This document shows, piece by piece, positions 50,955 through 59,799 of a DNA stretch of 64,000 bases. The stretch spans positions 248,001-312,000 of the forward strand of contig NZ_FOYH01000001.1 of NCBI RefSeq assembly GCF_900116015.1. Direction: 5' to 3'. The notes beneath the pieces are model-generated. The model made no database searches. It saw nothing but the letters and a program-made list of their open reading frames with translations, and was not told the origin of the DNA. The DNA is from Enterobacter sp. kpr-6. GTDB taxonomy: Bacteria > Pseudomonadota > Gammaproteobacteria > Enterobacterales > Enterobacteriaceae. Both the position numbers and the translations under genes were made by a program. Each line of letters begins with the position of its first letter. Position 1 is the stretch's first letter.

Positions 50955-53240
50955 TCAGATCTTACACGCGCCGCTTTCGCAGCCGTCGTCCTGAATAGAC
51001 GGTACCAGATCGTCCTGCGCATCTTCAGCACCGTCGCGGGTGTTCTGATAGTACAGGGTTTTCACGCCGAATTTGTAAGCGGTGAGCAGGTCTTTCAACA
51101 ACTGCTGCATCGGTACTTTACCGGACGGGAAGCGCGTCGGATCGTAGTTGGTATTGGCAGAGATCGACTGGTCGATAAACTTCTGCATGATGCCAACCAG
51201 TTGCAGGTAGCCGTCGTTATTCGGCATTTCCCACAGCAGTTCATAGTTGTTTTTCAGCAGTTCGTAGTCCGGCACCACCTGACGCAGGATGCCGTCTTTC
51301 GACGCTTTAATGCTCACGTGACCGCGCGGCGGCTCGATACCGTTGGTGGCGTTGGAGATCTGCGAAGAGGTCTCAGACGGCATCAGGGCAGAGAGCGTGG
51401 AGTTACGCAGGCCGTGCGTTTTAATCGACTCGCGCAGGGTTTCCCAGTCGTAATGCAGTTCGCCGCTGACAATCGCGTCGAGATCTTTTTTGTAGGTGTC
51501 GATCGGCAGAATGCCCTGCGCGTAGGTGGTTTCGTTGAACCACGGGCACGCGCCTTGCTCTTTGGCCAGCTCGTTCGAGGCTTTCAGCAAGTAGTACTGA
51601 ATGGCTTCGAAGGTGTTGTGCGTCAGCACGTTAGCGCTGCCATCGGAGTAGCGTTTGCCGTTTTTCGCCAGCCAGTAAGCGAAGTTGATCACGCCAATAC
51701 CCAGCGTACGACGGCCCATTGCACCGCGTTTGGCCGCAGGGATCGGGTAGTCCTGATAATCCAGCAGAGCATCCAGCGCACGGACCGCGAGGACCGCCAG
51801 CTCTTCCAGCTCGTCCAGGTTCTTAATCGCACCCAGGTTAAACGCGGAGAGCGTACACAGAGCGATTTCGCCGTTTTCGTCGTTAACATCCATCAGCGGT
51901 TTGGTCGGCAGGGCGATTTCCAGGCACAGGTTGGACTGGCGCACCGGAGCAACGGCCGGATCGAACGGGCTGTGGGTGTTGCAGTGGTCAACGTTCTGGA
52001 TGTAGATACGGCCCGTTGAGGCGCGTTCCTGCATCATCAGTGAGAACAGTTCAACCGCTTTGATACGCTGTTTGCGGATGCTGTCATCTTTTTCGTATTG
52101 GGTGTACAGGCGCTCGAATTCGTCCTGGTCGGCGAAGAAGGCGTCATACAGGCCCGGCACGTCGGACGGGCTGAACAGGGTAATATCTTCACCTTTCAGC
52201 AGACGGGTATACATCAGTTTGTTGATTTGTACGCCGTAGTCCATGTGGCGGACGCGGTTGCCTTCCACGCCACGGTTGTTTTTCAGCACCAGCAGGCTTT
52301 CCACTTCCAGATGCCACATCGGGTAGAACAGCGTTGCTGCACCGCCGCGCACGCCGCCCTGAGAGCAGGATTTTACCGCGGTCTGGAAGTGCTTGTAGAA
52401 CGGGATACAGCCGGTGTGGAAGGCTTCGCCGCCACGGATCGGGCTGCCGAGCGCACGGATGCGGCCCGCGTTGATACCGATACCGGCACGCTGGGAAACG
52501 TATTTCACAATCGCGCTGGAGGTGGCGTTGATGGAGTCCAGGCTGTCGCCGCACTCGATCAGTACGCAGGAACTGAACTGACGGGTCGGGGTACGCACGC
52601 CAGACATGATCGGCGTCGGCAGTGAAATCTTGAACGTAGAAACGGCGTCATAGAAACGCTTCACGTAGTCCAGGCGGGTTTCACGCGGGTAGTTAGAGAA
52701 CAGGCAGGCCGCCACGAGAATATAGAGGAACTGCGCGCTCTCGTAGATCTCACCGGTCACACGGTTCTGCACCAGATATTTGCCTTCGAGCTGCTTCACT
52801 GCGGCATACGAGAAGGTCAGGTCGCGATCGTGGACGATGAACGAATCCATCTGCTTGAACTCTTCTTCCGTGTAGTCTTCCAGCAGATGATTGTCGTACT
52901 TGCCAAGCTCAACCATTTTCAGCACGTGGTTAAACAGAGCCGGCGGTTCAAACTGGCCGTAGGCTTTTTTACGCAGATGGAAAATGGCCAGACGGGCAGC
53001 CAGATACTGGTAGTCAGGCGCTTCACGGGAGATCAAATCTGCCGCCGCTTTAATGATGGTCTCGTGAATATCGGAGGTTTTAATCCCGTCGTAAAACTGG
53101 ATATGTGAGCGCAGCTCAACCTGAGAGATAGAGACGTTATTCAGTCCTTCTGCCGCCCAATCCAGTACACGATGGATTTTATCAAGATTGATGCGCTCAG
53201 TACGACCATCACGCTTTGTCACCAGCAGACTCTGATTCAT
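50955..53240 (-). CDS. nrdA: Class Ia ribonucleotide reductase subunit alpha
   Basis: NrdA reduces NDPs to dNDPs in the aerobic pathway. The 761 residues equal E. coli NrdA. An ATP-cone that sets overall activity occupies about residues 5-95 (VTKRDGRTERINLDKIHRVL). Active-site cysteines are in RQFSSCVLIECGDS (near 225), NLCLEIALPT (near 462) and the intervening Cys near 439; the C-terminal shuttle cysteines are Cys754 and Cys759 in CESGACKI. Start 53240 gives MNQSLLVTKRDG. The upstream region carries NrdR and DnaA boxes. The E. coli neighbour yfaL is absent. Confidence 0.98.
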   Translation of the reverse strand: MNQSLLVTKRDGRTERINLDKIHRVLDWAAEGLNNVSISQVELRSHIQFYDGIKTSDIHETIIKAAADLISREAPDYQYLAARLAIFHLRKKAYGQFEPPALFNHVLKMVELGKYDNHLLEDYTEEEFKQMDSFIVHDRDLTFSYAAVKQLEGKYLVQNRVTGEIYESAQFLYILVAACLFSNYPRETRLDYVKRFYDAVSTFKISLPTPIMSGVRTPTRQFSSCVLIECGDSLDSINATSSAIVKYVSQRAGIGINAGRIRALGSPIRGGEAFHTGCIPFYKHFQTAVKSCSQGGVRGGAATLFYPMWHLEVESLLVLKNNRGVEGNRVRHMDYGVQINKLMYTRLLKGEDITLFSPSDVPGLYDAFFADQDEFERLYTQYEKDDSIRKQRIKAVELFSLMMQERASTGRIYIQNVDHCNTHSPFDPAVAPVRQSNLCLEIALPTKPLMDVNDENGEIALCTLSAFNLGAIKNLDELEELAVLAVRALDALLDYQDYPIPAAKRGAMGRRTLGIGVINFAYWLAKNGKRYSDGSANVLTHNTFEAIQYYLLKASNELAKEQGACPWFNETTYAQGILPIDTYKKDLDAIVSGELHYDWETLRESIKTHGLRNSTLSALMPSETSSQISNATNGIEPPRGHVSIKASKDGILRQVVPDYELLKNNYELLWEMPNNDGYLQLVGIMQKFIDQSISANTNYDPTRFPSGKVPMQQLLKDLLTAYKFGVKTLYYQNTRDGAEDAQDDLVPSIQDDGCESGACKI

Positions 53241-53277
53241 ATTTACCTGTCCGTGAAATAAAAAAATATCCCCCCGT

Positions 53278-53286
53278 TTATCCACA
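53278..53286 (+). promoter_or_regulatory. DnaA box (TTATCCACA)
   Basis: A perfect consensus DnaA 9-mer, 38 bases before the nrdA start codon. DnaA control of nrdAB is established in E. coli. Confidence 0.75.
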
Positions 53287-53307
53287 GATCCGCGCTGTGG
53301 CTAAACC

Positions 53308-53316
53308 TGTGGATAA
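53308..53316 (-). promoter_or_regulatory. DnaA box, opposite orientation (TGTGGATAA)
   Basis: A second perfect DnaA 9-mer, inverted relative to the first, with starts 30 bases apart. The arrangement gives two facing boxes just downstream of the candidate NrdR boxes. Confidence 0.75.
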
Positions 53317-53319
53317 ATA

Positions 53320-53329
53320 CTATATGTAG
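53320..53329. promoter_or_regulatory. NrdR box 1
   Basis: CTATATGTAG resembles the core of the NrdR box (CWATATWG type) next to nrdA. With box 2 it forms the usual pair about three helical turns apart. Confidence 0.6.
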
Positions 53330-53351
53330 GGGGTTTGCGATAAGAGAAACG

Positions 53352-53359
53352 CTATATGG
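53352..53359. promoter_or_regulatory. NrdR box 2
   Basis: CTATATGG core, spaced about 31-32 bases from box 1, the spacing expected of paired NrdR boxes. Confidence 0.55.
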
Positions 53360-53364
53360 TGAGT

Positions 53365-53392
53365 ATTCTAGTAGGGATTCTTTTCAGCACAA
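53365..53392 (-). promoter_or_regulatory. Candidate nrdA promoter
   Basis: On the minus strand TTGTGC (53392-53387) and TAGAAT (53370-53365) are 16 bases apart. Transcription would begin near 53358, inside NrdR box 2, which fits repression by NrdR. Confidence 0.45.
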
Positions 53393-53575
53393 GAGTTGAT
53401 TTTGAGGTTAAATTGAGGTTGCGAAAAGGTAAGAATCGCTAAGTCCCCGAACCATAAGGCCTACAGGGGAAGTCAATATTCAGTAAAAAAAAATCAAAAT
53501 TTGATCGAGTGCTGATTTCTTCGACGGCGGGGGAAATTGCGCAACGCAATATTGCGCAATCTTTATAAATTAACG

Positions 53576-54304
53576 TCACTCTTTTTTCGCTGTTGTATGC
53601 AACATATAGTTAACATCAACGCCCGGCGCGAGTTTAAAAGTGTTGGTGAGCGGATTGTAATGCAGGCCGGTGATGTGGCGCTCTGTGAGCGGGGTGGCGT
53701 CAATCCAGCCCAGCAGTTCGGCAGGCTTAATAAACTTTTTCACATCGTGCGTGCCTTTCGGCACCATGCGCAGCACGTATTCGGCCCCGACTACCGCCAT
53801 CAGCCACGATTTCGCGTTGCGGTTGAGCGTGGAAAAGAAAACATGTCCGCCGGGTTTGACCAGCTTCGCACAGGCGTTAACCACGGACTGCGGATCGGGA
53901 ACGTGCTCCAGCATCTCCATGCAGGTCACTACATCGTACTGCTGCGGGTTGTTGTCGGCATGTTCTTCAACGGTTTGCAGAACATAATCCACCGCAATGC
54001 CGGACTCCAGTGCGTGCAGGCGCGCAACCTGCAAGGGCTCAGCCCCCATGTCCAGCCCGGTGACGAGTGCGCCTTCACGCGCCATGCTTTCTGCCAGGAT
54101 GCCGCCTCCGCAGCCCACGTCCAGCACCTTTTTGCCAAATAATCCTTCGGCGCGTTCGGTGATATAACCGAGGCGCAACGGGTTAATACGGTGCAGCGGT
54201 TTAAACTCGCCTTCGGTATCCCACCAGCGAGACGCCACGGCTTCAAATTTCGCGATCTCTTCATGGTCAACATTCTGAGCCATCGACGGTTTTTCGGCAT
54301 TCAT
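53576..54304 (-). CDS. ubiG: Ubiquinone biosynthesis O-methyltransferase UbiG
   Basis: UbiG is the SAM-dependent methyltransferase for both O-methylation steps of ubiquinone synthesis, at the membrane surface. The 242 residues (240 in E. coli) show the SAM motif [16 protein letters not shown] near residue 60, [10 protein letters not shown], and [15 protein letters not shown] near 125. Start 54304 gives [17 protein letters not shown]. It is divergent from gyrA, as in E. coli. Confidence 0.97.
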   Translation of the reverse strand: MNAEKPSMAQNVDHEEIAKFEAVASRWWDTEGEFKPLHRINPLRLGYITERAEGLFGKKVLDVGCGGGILAESMAREGALVTGLDMGAEPLQVARLHALESGIAVDYVLQTVEEHADNNPQQYDVVTCMEMLEHVPDPQSVVNACAKLVKPGGHVFFSTLNRNAKSWLMAVVGAEYVLRMVPKGTHDVKKFIKPAELLGWIDATPLTERHITGLHYNPLTNTFKLAPGVDVNYMLHTTAKKE

Positions 54305-54376
54305 GGGCGCTTTTACTCCTTTATCAACAAGACCGTTGAGTATATCAGGCCGTGAGCGTGAATAAACGGTATTGGT

Positions 54377-54406
54377 TTACCCCTAACACCGCGGCTGTGT
54401 TATAAT
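54377..54406 (+). promoter_or_regulatory. gyrA: gyrA promoter
   Basis: TATAAT at 54401-54406 is preceded by TGT, making an extended -10 (TGTTATAAT); TTTACC at 54377-54382 is a weak -35 at 18 bases. Transcription would start near 54413. The E. coli gyrA promoter has a similar form and rises when DNA relaxes. Confidence 0.7.
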
Positions 54407-54450
54407 TTGCGACCTTTGAATCCGGGATACAGTAGAGGGATAGCGGTTAG

Positions 54451-57087
54451 ATGAGCGACCTTGCGAGAGAAATTACACCGGTTAACATCGAGGAAGAGCT
54501 GAAGAGCTCCTATCTGGACTATGCGATGTCGGTCATTGTTGGCCGTGCGCTGCCGGATGTCCGCGATGGCTTAAAACCGGTTCACCGTCGCGTACTATAC
54601 GCCATGAATGTATTGGGCAACGACTGGAATAAAGCCTACAAAAAATCTGCCCGTGTCGTGGGTGACGTTATCGGTAAATACCACCCTCATGGCGATAGCG
54701 CGGTTTATGACACCATCGTTCGTATGGCGCAGCCATTTTCCTTACGTTATATGCTGGTCGACGGCCAGGGTAACTTCGGCTCGGTAGACGGCGACTCCGC
54801 GGCGGCGATGCGTTATACGGAAATCCGTATGTCGAAAATCGCCCACGAGCTGATGGCCGATCTGGAAAAAGAGACGGTTGATTTCGTCGATAACTACGAC
54901 GGAACGGAAAAAATCCCTGAGGTCATGCCGACCAAGATCCCGAACCTTCTGGTAAACGGTTCGTCGGGCATCGCAGTCGGGATGGCAACTAACATTCCGC
55001 CACATAACCTCACCGAGGTCATCAACGGCTGTCTGGCTTACATCGATGATGAAGACATCAGCGTTGAAGGGCTGATGGAGCACATCCCGGGGCCGGACTT
55101 CCCGACGGCGGCGATCATCAATGGCCGTCGCGGCATTGAAGAGGCGTACCGCACCGGTCGCGGTAAAATCTACATCCGCGCCCGCGCAGAAGTTGAAGCT
55201 GACGCGAAGACGGGCCGCGAAACCATCATCGTGCACGAAATTCCGTATCAGGTGAACAAAGCGCGCCTGATCGAGAAAATCGCCGAGCTGGTGAAAGAAA
55301 AACGTCTGGAAGGCATCAGCGCGCTGCGCGATGAGTCTGACAAAGACGGTATGCGCATCGTGATTGAAATTAAACGCGATGCGGTCGGCGAAGTGGTGCT
55401 GAACAACCTTTATTCCCAGACGCAGATGCAGGTCTCCTTCGGTATCAACATGGTGGCGTTGCACCTTGGTCAGCCGAAGATCATGAACCTGAAAGATATT
55501 CTTTCTGCGTTTGTGCGCCATCGTCGTGAAGTGGTGACGCGTCGGACCATTTTCGAACTGCGTAAAGCGCGCGATCGTGCGCACATCCTTGAAGCGCTGG
55601 CGGTAGCACTGGCCAACATCGACCCGATTATCGAGTTGATTCGTCGAGCGCCGACTCCTGCGGAAGCTAAAGCGGGCCTCGTGGCGCGTTCATGGGATCT
55701 GGGCAACGTATCTGCAATGCTGGAACGTGCTGGCGGCGATGCAGCGCGTCCGGAGTGGCTGGAACCTGAGTTTGGCGTGCGCGACGGTCAGTACTACCTG
55801 ACTGAGCAGCAGGCACAGGCGATTCTGGATCTGCGTTTGCAGAAACTGACCGGCCTTGAGCATGAAAAACTGCTCGACGAATACAAAGAGCTGTTGGATC
55901 AGATTGCTGAACTGCTGCGCATTCTGGGCAGCGCGGAACGCCTGATGGAAGTGATCCGCGAAGAGCTGGAACTGGTTCGCGATCAGTTCGGTGATGAGCG
56001 TCGCACTGAAATTACCGCCAACACCGCGGATATCAACATTGAAGATCTGATTAGCCAGGAAGACGTCGTTGTCACCCTGTCGCATCAGGGCTATGTGAAG
56101 TATCAGCCGCTGACGGATTACGAAGCGCAACGCCGTGGTGGTAAAGGCAAGTCCGCCGCCCGCATTAAAGAAGAAGACTTTATCGACCGTCTGCTGGTGG
56201 CGAACACCCACGATACGATCCTGCTCTTCTCCAGCCGTGGCCGTCTCTACTGGATGAAGGTTTACCAGTTGCCGGAAGCGAGCCGTGGTGCGCGTGGGCG
56301 TCCTATCGTCAACCTGCTGCCGCTGGAAGCGAACGAACGTATTACGGCGATCCTGCCGGTACGTGAGTACGAAGAGGGCGTTAACGTCTTTATGGCGACC
56401 GCCAGCGGTACGGTGAAGAAAACCGCGCTGACCGAGTTCAGCCGTCCGCGTTCTGCCGGGATCATTGCGGTGAACCTGAACGACGGTGACGAACTGATTG
56501 GCGTCGATCTGACCGCCGGTAACGATGAAGTCATGCTGTTCTCTGCCGCCGGTAAAGTGGTGCGCTTCAAAGAGAACGCGGTGCGCGCAATGGGCCGTAC
56601 GGCGACCGGCGTACGCGGGATCAAACTGGCAGGCGAAGATAAAGTCGTTTCTCTGATTGTTCCGCGCGGCGAAGGGGCGATCCTGACGGTAACCCAGAAC
56701 GGCTACGGTAAACGTACCGCAGCGGCGGAATACCCGACCAAATCCCGTGCCACGCAGGGCGTTATCTCCATCAAGGTCACCGAGCGTAATGGCTCTGTGG
56801 TGGGTGCGGTGCAGGTAGACGATTGCGATCAGATCATGATGATCACCGATGCGGGCACCCTGGTGCGTACCCGCGTGTCAGAAGTGAGCGTCGTCGGTCG
56901 TAATACTCAGGGCGTGATCCTCATCCGCACGGCGGAAGATGAAAACGTCGTCGGTCTGCAACGCGTTGCCGAACCGGTTGATGAAGAAGAACTCGATGCA
57001 ATCGATGGTACGGTAGCTGAAGGCGATGATGAAATCGCCCCGGAAACCGATGCTGACGATGATGTCGCGGATGATGCTGAAGAATAA
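54451..57087 (+). CDS. gyrA: DNA gyrase subunit A
   Basis: GyrA cuts and rejoins DNA to introduce negative supercoils together with GyrB. The 878 residues (875 in E. coli) have the winged-helix/tower breakage-reunion domain (about 1-520) with the catalytic Tyr122 in [10 protein letters not shown], and six-bladed C-terminal repeats with the GyrA box QRRGGKG near residue 560. The quinolone-resistance region reads [13 protein letters not shown], so Ser83 and Asp87 are the wild-type, susceptible residues. The tail is long and acidic ([20 protein letters not shown]). It is monocistronic, with a terminator after it. Confidence 0.99.
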   Translation: MSDLAREITPVNIEEELKSSYLDYAMSVIVGRALPDVRDGLKPVHRRVLYAMNVLGNDWNKAYKKSARVVGDVIGKYHPHGDSAVYDTIVRMAQPFSLRYMLVDGQGNFGSVDGDSAAAMRYTEIRMSKIAHELMADLEKETVDFVDNYDGTEKIPEVMPTKIPNLLVNGSSGIAVGMATNIPPHNLTEVINGCLAYIDDEDISVEGLMEHIPGPDFPTAAIINGRRGIEEAYRTGRGKIYIRARAEVEADAKTGRETIIVHEIPYQVNKARLIEKIAELVKEKRLEGISALRDESDKDGMRIVIEIKRDAVGEVVLNNLYSQTQMQVSFGINMVALHLGQPKIMNLKDILSAFVRHRREVVTRRTIFELRKARDRAHILEALAVALANIDPIIELIRRAPTPAEAKAGLVARSWDLGNVSAMLERAGGDAARPEWLEPEFGVRDGQYYLTEQQAQAILDLRLQKLTGLEHEKLLDEYKELLDQIAELLRILGSAERLMEVIREELELVRDQFGDERRTEITANTADINIEDLISQEDVVVTLSHQGYVKYQPLTDYEAQRRGGKGKSAARIKEEDFIDRLLVANTHDTILLFSSRGRLYWMKVYQLPEASRGARGRPIVNLLPLEANERITAILPVREYEEGVNVFMATASGTVKKTALTEFSRPRSAGIIAVNLNDGDELIGVDLTAGNDEVMLFSAAGKVVRFKENAVRAMGRTATGVRGIKLAGEDKVVSLIVPRGEGAILTVTQNGYGKRTAAAEYPTKSRATQGVISIKVTERNGSVVGAVQVDDCDQIMMITDAGTLVRTRVSEVSVVGRNTQGVILIRTAEDENVVGLQRVAEPVDEEELDAIDGTVAEGDDEIAPETDADDDVADDAEE

Positions 57088-57120
57088 TACGCTGTTATAA
57101 CAGCCGTATTTAAACAGTGC

Positions 57121-57146
57121 AAAAGGGAGGCTTAGCCTCCCTTTTT
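57121..57146. terminator. Bidirectional terminator between gyrA and PTS EIICB
   Basis: AAAAGGGAGGCT pairs with AGCCTCCCTTTT, giving A-run and T-run on both sides. It serves gyrA on the plus strand and the convergent PTS gene (stop at 57159) on the minus strand. Confidence 0.9.
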
Positions 57147-57158
57147 ATTGCACGATGG

Positions 57159-58745
57159 TTAATTCGACATCGCCAGTGCCTCATTGACCTCCTGCCGTAC
57201 TAATGCCACATGGCTTCCGAAAATGATTTGTATGTTCTGACCATTGCGCACGATACCCATCGGATTCGCCTCCTGGATGATGGATTCATCCACCCGCTCT
57301 GGATGACGAATTTCTACCCGCAGGCGGGTATAGCAGTTCTGCACATCAACGATGTTCTCTTTCCCACCCAGGCCCTGAATAATGGCGGCTGAGTTGTATT
57401 TGCCCACGGCGTTATCAATCGTGGCGACGGAACCACTCGTTTTTTTCGCTTTGTAATCGGCTTTGGTGTGCAGTTTCATTTCAGCGTCACCGCGACCGAG
57501 CGTTTTCAGGTTCAGCTTCGTGATCAGAACCCGGAAGACAATGTAGTACGTCGCACATTGCACGACGCCGAGCAGCAGATAGTAAGGCCAGTCGGTCTTC
57601 GCCACGCCCAGCGGGACATTGTACATAATCAGGTCAATCAGGCCGCCTTTCCCGATAGTCACAATGTCAAAGACAGAGACCAGTATCATGAACGCACCGC
57701 AGAGAATGGCGTGCACAACAAAAAGGATCGGCGCAACGAACAGGAAAGAAAATTCGATAGGTTCCGTTACCCCAACGAGGATTGAAGAAGCAACGGCAGG
57801 CACCAGGATAGCTTTGACATGGGATTTTTTCGACTCATCCGCGCAGTGATACATTGCCAGCGCCGCCCCCGTCAGGCCGAAGATTTTAACCAGCGAGCGG
57901 GCATCATAAACCACCGTGCTGGAAAGACGCGTAATGGTGGGGTCCGTCATTTCTGCCAGGAATATGTTCTCAATACCACAGTACGTCTGGCCCGAGACGT
58001 GAGCACAGCTGCCGACTTCCGTGAAATGAAGCGGGATCCACAGTAAATGGTGAAGGCCGGTAGGAATAAGAATGCGCTCCATAAAGCCGTAGATCCCCAC
58101 GCCGATGTGCCCTGATTCCATAATGTGCGAGCCTGCGCCCTGAATGGCGTGCTGCACGGGAGGCCAGATATGCGTGAAAGCAATGCCCAGGAACATGGCA
58201 ACCGGGATCATGATCAATAAAACGAGACGGGATTCACCGTATAGCGCAAAAGCCCCCTGAATAACTTTTTGGCTGTATTTATTGTGAACCGCAGCGTTGA
58301 GGATGCCGACCAGCATACCGACGAAAATCCCCGTATCGACGACCTGCAAACCCAGCACATTACTTTGCCCGGTGCCTTTCAGTTCCCCCTGAATTAACAG
58401 GCCGTTAAGACCCATATAAGTGTTCATTGCGTACAGATAAACAAAATACAAAATCAGCGCGTTAAAACCGGCTAAATGCTTATCTTTTTTTGCCAGCCCC
58501 ATCGACAGGCCGACCGCAAAAATAATATGCAAATTAATCAAAACAGAGAGCGTGCCCCATTTTAAAACCTTTCCTGTGCCGGCAAAAAACGCGTTATCCA
58601 GAAAGGGAATGGCACTCACAATGGAGGGATTTGTGACCGCCGCGCCGATAGCAATGGCCAGACCGACCATGGGGAGAACATAAATGGGTGCCAGCATCGC
58701 CCTGGATAAGTCACTCAGGTAAGCGGTTATAGCTTGTTTATTCAT
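57159..58745 (-). CDS. PTS EIICB component, alpha-glucoside/glucose family
   Basis: This membrane permease imports and phosphorylates a sugar. The 528 residues have an EIIC domain with about ten membrane helices (1-400) of the glucose superfamily, and a C-terminal EIIB domain (about 445-528) with the phosphorylated Cys471 in QNCYTRLRVEI. The conserved GVTEPIEFSFLFVAP and GLHHLLWIPLHF stretches fit MalX/GlvC/AglA-type alpha-glucoside permeases. It has no EIIA domain and no EIIA gene is next to it, so it probably uses the general EIIA-Glc (Crr). The gene is divergent from a GntR regulator and a GH4 glycosidase. The sugar is probably an alpha-glucoside; which one is unknown. Confidence 0.92.
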   Translation of the reverse strand: MNKQAITAYLSDLSRAMLAPIYVLPMVGLAIAIGAAVTNPSIVSAIPFLDNAFFAGTGKVLKWGTLSVLINLHIIFAVGLSMGLAKKDKHLAGFNALILYFVYLYAMNTYMGLNGLLIQGELKGTGQSNVLGLQVVDTGIFVGMLVGILNAAVHNKYSQKVIQGAFALYGESRLVLLIMIPVAMFLGIAFTHIWPPVQHAIQGAGSHIMESGHIGVGIYGFMERILIPTGLHHLLWIPLHFTEVGSCAHVSGQTYCGIENIFLAEMTDPTITRLSSTVVYDARSLVKIFGLTGAALAMYHCADESKKSHVKAILVPAVASSILVGVTEPIEFSFLFVAPILFVVHAILCGAFMILVSVFDIVTIGKGGLIDLIMYNVPLGVAKTDWPYYLLLGVVQCATYYIVFRVLITKLNLKTLGRGDAEMKLHTKADYKAKKTSGSVATIDNAVGKYNSAAIIQGLGGKENIVDVQNCYTRLRVEIRHPERVDESIIQEANPMGIVRNGQNIQIIFGSHVALVRQEVNEALAMSN

Positions 58746-58915
58746 ATCTTTGTTCCATAAAAATAATCAGTGAATATTATTGGATTTATTTGGTCACTTT
58801 ATTCCTTTATCTTTGTATGACAACTTTAAGGGATGTGTTTTGTGATGTATGACTTATTTTAACCAAATACGTCATGTTATTATAATAAAAATAGTACCAA
58901 TTAATTGAGGCGAGC
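58746..58915. promoter_or_regulatory. Divergent promoter region of alpha-glucoside module
   Basis: 170 AT-rich bases between the PTS gene and its regulator. TGTATGAC occurs twice (58814-58821 and 58846-58853), 32 bases apart, close to three turns; TATAAT at 58881-58886 is a candidate -10 for the plus strand, with a poor -35. The repeats are possible operators for the GntR-type regulator. Confidence 0.5.
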
Positions 58916-59614
58916 ATGTTATATATAAAAATCCTGGACGATCTTAAAGAAAAAATTAATACAGGTGTTTATGAGATTGGCGCGGCGCTGCCTACAGAAA
59001 AAAAGCTCATTGGAGAATATAACGTCAGCCGGATTACCATCCGAAAAGCCGTCGAGGGACTTGTAAAACTCAATCTGGTGGAGAAGCGCCGCGGCTCTGG
59101 TACCTATGTGCTGGGTAAGCAGTATTCCCACGAAATGCGCGGTCTGGCGGGCACCACTGAAATCCTTGTTGGCTGTAACAAAACCGTGAAATACAAAGTC
59201 TTTCAGTTCAGCTTGATTACAAACAATGTCTCGGTTCACAAGCTGCTGGAACTGCCGGAAGGCGAGCCGCTCTACTACATCCGCCGGGTAAAATATATTG
59301 ATGACAAGCCCCATATTGTTGAAGACAGCTACATGCCGGTCTCGTTATTCACCGACTTAAACATTTCAACGCTGGAGAAATCCAAATTTGATTATGTTGA
59401 GCGCGATAAAGGGATGCAGATCCAGGGCAGCCGGCAGGAATTTACCGCTGTAGAACCCGATAAAGCGATTATGCAAATGCTGGAGATGGAAAAGAGTTAT
59501 CCCGTTATGAATTTACGCTCGGTCTCTAATCTGATGGATGGCCGTCGCTTTGACTTTACCGAAGCCTGGTTTCATCCTGACGCCCATAAATTAGCTATTT
59601 ATCTTCCTCGCTAA
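58916..59614 (+). CDS. GntR/HutC-family regulator
   Basis: This is a transcription regulator with an N-terminal GntR winged helix (about 1-70: LPTEKKLIGEYNVSRITIRK, then EKRRGSGTYV) and a C-terminal UTRA ligand-binding domain (about 85-230, with PLYYIRRVKYIDDKPHIVEDSYMP). Such proteins usually bind a phosphorylated sugar and act as local repressors. The 232-residue length is typical. ATG 58916 follows GAGGCG. It lies between the PTS gene and the glycosidase and probably controls both. The ligand may be the phosphorylated alpha-glucoside; this is inference. Confidence 0.9.
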   Translation: MLYIKILDDLKEKINTGVYEIGAALPTEKKLIGEYNVSRITIRKAVEGLVKLNLVEKRRGSGTYVLGKQYSHEMRGLAGTTEILVGCNKTVKYKVFQFSLITNNVSVHKLLELPEGEPLYYIRRVKYIDDKPHIVEDSYMPVSLFTDLNISTLEKSKFDYVERDKGMQIQGSRQEFTAVEPDKAIMQMLEMEKSYPVMNLRSVSNLMDGRRFDFTEAWFHPDAHKLAIYLPR

Positions 59615-59735
59615 AGTGGTCTTATTTATTTATGGGAAATATAACCTATCGTAAAAATAATTAGTGAAGGATCACATAATCTATTTTGAATATTTGTCAT
59701 GCCGTCCTGTAACGATACGATGCAGCCAATTCAAC

Positions 59736-59766
59736 AAAGGTTATAAGAAAGATAACCTTTTTATAT
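59736..59766 (+). promoter_or_regulatory. Hairpin between gntR-type gene and GH4 gene
   Basis: AAAGGTTAT pairs with ATAACCTTT over nine bases around AAGAAAG and is followed by TTATATT. It lies 33 bases before the GH4 start. It may be a terminator for the regulator, an attenuator controlling the glycosidase, or a palindromic operator; ATAACCT also occurs near 59642. Confidence 0.5.
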
Positions 59767-59799
59767 TGCTGGTTTATCTGGAATGAATTGAGGACGGTC

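Larger units (their letters stand above)
53241..53575. promoter_or_regulatory. nrdA upstream region
   Basis: 335 bases without a gene. It carries DnaA boxes, NrdR boxes and a candidate promoter near nrdA, an AT-rich tract (about 53470-53510) and a palindrome at 53536-53560 (arms ATTGCGCAA/TTGCGCAAT) close to the ubiG stop. That palindrome has no T-run. Confidence 0.65.

Noticed and set aside
51201-52019. 272-codon frame antisense to nrdA
   Set aside because: Antisense shadow without motif or start signal.
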